The translations under genes and the position numbers were made by a program. A stretch of 64,000 bases of DNA, taken from the NCBI GenBank assembly GCA_965222425.1, contig CBDCTW010000022.1, forward strand, positions 620,001-684,000, read 5' to 3'. Origin of the DNA: CBDCNP01 sp965222425. GTDB taxonomy: Bacteria; Acidobacteriota; Vicinamibacteria; Marinacidobacterales; DATDRI01. The notes under the pieces were generated by a model that was not told where the DNA came from, searched no databases, and saw nothing but the letters and a program-made list of their open reading frames with translations. Each line of letters begins with the position of its first letter. Positions within the stretch are counted from its first letter, which is position 1. This document shows, in pieces, positions 59,990 to 64,000 of this stretch.

Positions 59990-61521
59990 TGGAGGCCTCG
60001 CTCTCTCCTCTCGTCCCGGTAGTGGAGCACGACTACGGTAACTCCGAAAAGCAATGTTACCACGGCCATCGAGTGAGACAAAAGATAGCCATAGCGAACA
60101 AAGAAGGTCTCATCCTGACGGAACGAGACTTTGTGCACGAGGAGTGCCGGCGTAAACAGGCCTCCGCGGGCCAATATACGGCCGTAAGGATCGACGAATG
60201 CCGAGATTCCGGTGTTGGCGGCCCGGACGAGATACCTCCGCGTCTCGATAGCTCCCAGCACCGCCTGATTCAAATGTTGGTACGGAGCCGCGCTACGGCC
60301 AAACCAAGCGTCGTTGGTCACGTTGATCAAAAGGGCAGCGCCCGCTTTGACGAAACGCCGCACCAGGCCAGGGTAGATGGCTTCGTAGCATACGAAGGCG
60401 CCGATATTCTCACCCTCGACCGCAACGACGACGACGTCGGTCCCGGCTGTGAAATTGGAAGCACTCTGAACGATAGGATCGGCAAAAAAAAGCAACGACT
60501 GAAGAGGTACGAACTCACCAAACGGAACCAAGTAGATCTTGCGGTAGCGCAGCCGAACCGTTCCGTCGGGGTCGAGGAGCTTGATCCCGTTAAAGGATCG
60601 GTAATCTTTCGTGCCCGGTAGAAACTCGTAGTCGTCACTGCCGAAGAGAAGGGGCACGTTTTTGGCCTTCACGAATTTGCGCATGTGCTGAGATTCGACC
60701 GGCCCTCCGTCGAAGTAGAAGGGCGTCGACGACTCTGGCCAGACCACCAGCCGCACACCTTGCTCGGTACCCTCAGCCGAAAGCTTCATATGAGTCGCGA
60801 AGATCTGCTGTCTATATTCCGGCTTCCATTTGTGCTCCTGGAGCACGTTCCCTTGCACTACAGCGACCGGGAAGCTCGCCGCCGGAAGTGGGCGCGCCAG
60901 CTCCCGGTATCCAAAGAAGAGCGTAGCCCCCACCAACGCGGCGACCGGCGCCGCTGCTACTAACGCGCGCCTCAGACCTGGGCGAGTAAGCCAGTATGCG
61001 AACAGCGCATTCACGAGCACAATCAACAGGGAGACCCCATAGACACCGGTGAGTGAGGTGATTTGGACGACCGGCAGGAACTCGACCTGGCTGGAGCCGA
61101 GCAGACACCAGGGGAAGCCTCCGAACGGGTACTTACGAAAAAACTCGAGCCCCACCCAAAGCATCGGTGAGACAAAAATCGCGGCCGCTCCGCCGCGCGT
61201 GCAGGCGGCCGCGGCGAGCCCACCGAACGCTGTGGAGTACAACGACAGGTAGCCGACCAAGGTCAAGAGGATGACCACGCTCGTGGGCCGACCTATGCCC
61301 TCTCCGAACCGAGCCATCGTCGTGCTGATCCAGTACAGGTTGCCGAGGTGGAAGAACAGTCCGAAAAACGCCCCGGCCATCATTGCTTGTCGTGGCCGAA
61401 CCCGGGTTATCTGGTAGAGGAAGGGAACCAAAGCCACCCAGGCGAGCAACGCCAAGCCAGTGCGCGGGAAGCAAAAAACGAGGAGCGCCCCGGAGAGTGC
61501 CCCAGCAACGATGGAGCTCAC
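59986..61521 (-). CDS. lnt: Apolipoprotein N-acyltransferase
   Basis: 511 residues from a GTG one base after the SPOR gene stop. About six membrane helices, then a nitrilase-like periplasmic domain with the catalytic Glu in VVWPESSTPFYF, the Lys/Glu region FGSDDYEFLPG and YRKIYLVPFGEFVPL, and the Cys in GAFVCYEAIYPGLVRRF. It adds the third acyl chain to lipoproteins, finishing their maturation, and fits the several lipoproteins in this window. The stop overlaps the prfB start (ATGA). Confidence 0.95.
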   Translation of the reverse strand: MSSIVAGALSGALLVFCFPRTGLALLAWVALVPFLYQITRVRPRQAMMAGAFFGLFFHLGNLYWISTTMARFGEGIGRPTSVVILLTLVGYLSLYSTAFGGLAAAACTRGGAAAIFVSPMLWVGLEFFRKYPFGGFPWCLLGSSQVEFLPVVQITSLTGVYGVSLLIVLVNALFAYWLTRPGLRRALVAAAPVAALVGATLFFGYRELARPLPAASFPVAVVQGNVLQEHKWKPEYRQQIFATHMKLSAEGTEQGVRLVVWPESSTPFYFDGGPVESQHMRKFVKAKNVPLLFGSDDYEFLPGTKDYRSFNGIKLLDPDGTVRLRYRKIYLVPFGEFVPLQSLLFFADPIVQSASNFTAGTDVVVVAVEGENIGAFVCYEAIYPGLVRRFVKAGAALLINVTNDAWFGRSAAPYQHLNQAVLGAIETRRYLVRAANTGISAFVDPYGRILARGGLFTPALLVHKVSFRQDETFFVRYGYLLSHSMAVVTLLFGVTVVVLHYRDERRERGLQ

Positions 61522-61522
61522 G

Positions 61523-62251
61523 CTACTGAGTTATGTACGGCTCGAACTTCTGTACGTCGCGCAGCTGAGCCGCAACTTGCTCGGCTTCCATACGACTGTC
61601 GAATCGCCCCACCCGGACACGGTATAGTCCCGCCGACCCTCCTGGCTCGAGATAGGCTCGGTAACTGGCACCCTTGAGACGCTTCACCAAGGAGGCCGCG
61701 GACTCTTCGGTCTTCAGCGCCACGACCTGAATCGTAAATGCTCCCCGCTCGCCTCCGATCACACCGGGGTCGGCGGGAGCGGCGTGCTTAGGCCGTGTCG
61801 ACTTAGGAAGGGATTTTTTGGGCTTGGCAGATGCCTCCTTGGAAGCCTCAGAGGTTGAACCCGCTCGCGCGTTAGGCCCGGTCGTTTTCCTCGTCTTCCT
61901 AGATTTCTTCACCGACGCCACTAGCTGTTCCGGATTGCTGGCGGGAGTCTGAAGTTCGGCATCCACTTTCTCGGCTTCGAGTCGCTTCGGAAAATCGAGC
62001 TCCCTGCGCACGTCGGCAGGGGGAACGGTAGTCTTCATCGATGGTCGAGACTGTCCCGACTTTCCCACTTGGGGCTTCGACAAGATGCTATTCCCGCCTG
62101 CGGCTAGCGTTGCATCCCGAACGCCGCGCCCGACCATCACTCCGCAGAGAAAGATGACCACCGAGGTGGCTACCGCGGCCATGAAGAAAAAGACCAGTTG
62201 CTTGTTGTTCAACTGAATCTCGTAGTAGCCTGCTTCTTCGTACTCGGCCAT
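61523..62251 (-). CDS. SPOR-domain envelope protein
   Basis: 242 residues with an AAGGAGT site. One membrane helix (LVFFFMAAVATSVVIFLCGV), a long basic Ser/Lys/Ala-rich linker (KTTGPNARAGSTSEA, then KPKKSLPKSTRPKHA), and a C-terminal SPOR domain (GAFTIQVVALKTEESAASLV then AEQVAAQLRDVQKFE). SPOR domains bind denuded peptidoglycan at division sites. It ends one base before lnt, so the genes are co-transcribed. Confidence 0.9.
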   Translation of the reverse strand: MAEYEEAGYYEIQLNNKQLVFFFMAAVATSVVIFLCGVMVGRGVRDATLAAGGNSILSKPQVGKSGQSRPSMKTTVPPADVRRELDFPKRLEAEKVDAELQTPASNPEQLVASVKKSRKTRKTTGPNARAGSTSEASKEASAKPKKSLPKSTRPKHAAPADPGVIGGERGAFTIQVVALKTEESAASLVKRLKGASYRAYLEPGGSAGLYRVRVGRFDSRMEAEQVAAQLRDVQKFEPYITQ

Positions 62252-62376
62252 TTCAAACGACTCCTTCCCTTACCTGCCCCTCAAGTATTTCGACTTCGTT
62301 AGCTTCTTGAGTCTTCCTCGTAAAAGGACAGCTTGCTACGATTGCCTCAACTCACTCAGGCCCAGTCATCTTTTAC

Positions 62377-63504
62377 TTAGGCAAGGGTCGACCGATTACC
62401 CGCCTGGATGCTAGCGGAGACCACTTTCTGCTCCTCCTTGCCAAACTCACGTCCTATTCCCAGCAACAATCCATAGGTGAGCTCGTTGAGCCCATCGACC
62501 AGAACCGTTCTCTTTGCATCGTGTGGGCGGTCACCCAAATTAGCCAGTAGCTGGTCGAAGTCGACACGGGCCGCACTGCTGAGGTCGATACCCTCGAACA
62601 AAGGAGCGCGTTGTTTCGACACCTCAGCCACGATCCGGTCCGCGAACTTGCCGGCCTCGTCACCCAGATTTTCTTTGAGATAAGTCGTCAGGGTGTCGAA
62701 GTTGCGGTTGTAGTGCTCGACAATTTCCTCGAGCTCGTACTCCTGCTTGACGGCCAGAGCCTTTGTACCCTCCCCGCCTTCCGCCCCCCTCCCCAGCACT
62801 CCGACCGCGACCAAGCCGTAGAGAATTCTGAGCGTCTCGAAGTTGGAGAGGAAGCTCAACGACAGTATCTGCTCGAGGTTGAGCGTCCCGTTCACCAGCG
62901 ACAGAATCTGTGATTCGTCCGAGTCGAGCTCCAGCCTGTATATGAGATTGTCCGCATCGTCCGACACACGAAGGACTCGGTCGATGGATCCAAGGCCATT
63001 ATAGATACGAGTAAAGTCGTTGATGCGGCGAATTCCCTCGAGAATCACGTCTTCCGTGTTGAGTTGCAAGGTGATCGGCCCTTGTGCCGACATGCTCTTG
63101 ATGACGAACTCGTATTCCCCTCGCACCCAGTCGAAGAGACCATAGACGATCTCTTCGACGTGCCCCTGGATCGCCGCCATCAGCTCTTCAGGAGACAGAA
63201 TGTTTTGCTCCAAAAGGACCGCCCCAAAGCGTTTGCCGGGTCGAACCAGCTTGCTCCCCTCTAGGAACTGTCGGATCGTGACCTTGCCCTTCTTGATCAG
63301 ATACTCGCCGAGCCGATCGTCGGGGAGATTCGAGGTGGCGAAGATGATTTGCCCCTCTTTGAAGTAGATAGCCTTCCAACGTCCCATGTCGTGGAAGTTG
63401 AGGGTCCCGGCCTCTCGGCTGCGACTGATGCTGGCGAGAAGCTCGTGGAGGCTGGACTCCGAAAGCGAGCCTCGTATACTGAGTTCCTCGTCCTGCATCT
63501 TCAT
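62377..63504 (-). CDS. DUF4388-domain protein
   Basis: About 375 residues from ATG 63504 (no strong ribosome site; a TTG at 63531 is possible). An N-terminal DUF4388 (ELSIRGSLSESSLHELLASI, LNFHDMGRWKAIYFKEGQII) is followed by a helical part (MAAIQGHVEEIVYGLFDWVR), LNLEQILSLSFLSNFETL, and a C-terminal four-helix-like region. DUF4388 proteins are common in Acidobacteria and Deltaproteobacteria and are thought to work in signalling; the function is not known. It lies between slipin and the SPOR gene in one direction. Confidence 0.85.
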   Translation of the reverse strand: MKMQDEELSIRGSLSESSLHELLASISRSREAGTLNFHDMGRWKAIYFKEGQIIFATSNLPDDRLGEYLIKKGKVTIRQFLEGSKLVRPGKRFGAVLLEQNILSPEELMAAIQGHVEEIVYGLFDWVRGEYEFVIKSMSAQGPITLQLNTEDVILEGIRRINDFTRIYNGLGSIDRVLRVSDDADNLIYRLELDSDESQILSLVNGTLNLEQILSLSFLSNFETLRILYGLVAVGVLGRGAEGGEGTKALAVKQEYELEEIVEHYNRNFDTLTTYLKENLGDEAGKFADRIVAEVSKQRAPLFEGIDLSSAARVDFDQLLANLGDRPHDAKRTVLVDGLNELTYGLLLGIGREFGKEEQKVVSASIQAGNRSTLA

Positions 63505-63540
63505 CTCGCTAATGGCGAGCCGCGCTCTCAAATGCCACCG

Positions 63541-64000
63541 TCACGAACCGCTCCCCCCTCCTTGCTTGAAAAAGAAGTGTTGGATCAGATCGATCGGCAG
63601 TGGGAATATGATGGTCGAGTTCTTTTCCGCTGCAACCTCGGTAAGGGTCTGCAGATACCGCAGCTGTAGTCCCATCGGGTGCCTACCTACGATCTCCGCG
63701 GCTGACGCCAGCTTGCCGGCGGCCTGAAACTCACCCTCGGCGTGAATGATCTTGGCCCGCTTCTCACGTTCCGCTTCCGCCTGCTTCGCCAGCGCACGAG
63801 TCATCTCCTGCGGAAGATCGACGTGCTTGACTTCGACCGACGTTACTTTGATGCCCCACGGGTCGGTGTGCTTGTCCAGGATGTCCTGGAGCTGCATGTT
63901 GAGCCCCTCCCGCTCCGAAAGCAGATCGTCGAGCTCCACCTGACCCAGCACACTGCGAAGCGTCGTCTGGGCAAGCTGCGAAGTCGCATAAAGGTAGTTC
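63541..64000 (-). CDS. Slipin (stomatin/SPFH family), partial at window edge
   Basis: The frame is open to the right edge. The part seen holds the end of the SPFH domain (VLGQVELDDLLSEREGLNMQ, DPWGIKVTSVEVKHVDLP), the coiled-coil QAEAEREKRAKIIHAEGEFQ and a conserved YLQTLTEVAAEKNSTIIFPL. Slipins assemble in membrane microdomains and often pair with NfeD-type proteins. It is the first gene seen of the slipin-DUF4388-SPOR-lnt-prfB series. Confidence 0.9.
   Translation of the reverse strand, partial: NYLYATSQLAQTTLRSVLGQVELDDLLSEREGLNMQLQDILDKHTDPWGIKVTSVEVKHVDLPQEMTRALAKQAEAEREKRAKIIHAEGEFQAAGKLASAAEIVGRHPMGLQLRYLQTLTEVAAEKNSTIIFPLPIDLIQHFFFKQGGGSGS

Noticed and set aside
1..64000. CRISPR array, phage or defence island
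   Set aside because: No regularly spaced direct repeats, cas genes, phage structural genes or recognised defence domains were seen. The repeats found are palindromic and dispersed.

Overview
This is a GC-rich window from a Gram-negative (diderm) bacterium, most likely an acidobacterium. The diderm assignment rests on lpxB, lnt, a beta-barrel outer-membrane protein and lipoprotein signals. The Acidobacteriota guess rests on gene content: a VWFA-type protein of the kind common there, DUF4388, matrixin, sortilin-like propeller and SPL-type radical SAM genes, and many kinase fragments. It is inference, because no rRNA is present.

Layout. 0-7 kb: envelope and secreted proteins (VWFA end, ankyrin-TonB fusion, transglutaminase/TPR lipoprotein), an MFS transporter, a class V aminotransferase pseudogene, a secreted RidA-like protein, a broken kinase and a cyclase-family lipoprotein. 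7.5-14 kb: a flavin/prenyl-FMN group (Nramp-like transporter, UbiD decarboxylase, LLM oxidoreductase, PNPOx-fold protein, convergent UbiX) plus a cysteine-desulfurase-fold enzyme. 14-28 kb: a region of decay and mobility. It holds trehalase, kinase, sugar-kinase, serine-hydrolase, P1-peptidase and beta-propeller remnants, a VapBC-type toxin-antitoxin pair next to a decayed tRNA-Leu, and an integrase interrupted by an IS256-family element. Intact PhyH, homocysteine methyltransferase and dehydratase genes and a 927-residue coiled-coil protein also lie there. 28-35 kb: cupin, tRNA-Thr(CGT), the lpxB-led operon with a secreted matrixin, rsgA and hflX. 35-39 kb: a second IS256 copy with mismatched flanks, then a sortilin-like gene split by a 671-bp defective ISL3-type element whose near-identical sister sits at 6.9 kb. 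39-50 kb: apaG, methyltransferases, an RluA-like gene, a CinA-type domain, a sulfatase pseudogene, a cation antiporter, a radical SAM gene and an M1 peptidase. 50-64 kb: housekeeping and envelope genes (epimerase, PBP1A, LemA, lon with a dnaJ-like gene, PilZ, and a slipin-DUF4388-SPOR-lnt-prfB series in which prfB keeps its programmed +1 frameshift).

How it fits together. The flanks are conventional chromosomal genes in short operons with ATGA or GTGA overlaps. The middle records repeated insertion, deletion and decay. Two insertions can be removed on paper to restore the host reading frame exactly. One IS256 copy has unrelated genes on its two sides and no target duplication, so it probably marks a deletion or rearrangement. 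I found no CRISPR array and no recognisable phage or defence island. The best candidates for new biology are the defective mobile family, the palindromic repeat family with one member inside a coding sequence, the orphan coiled-coil protein, and the UbiD/Nramp-like gene group.
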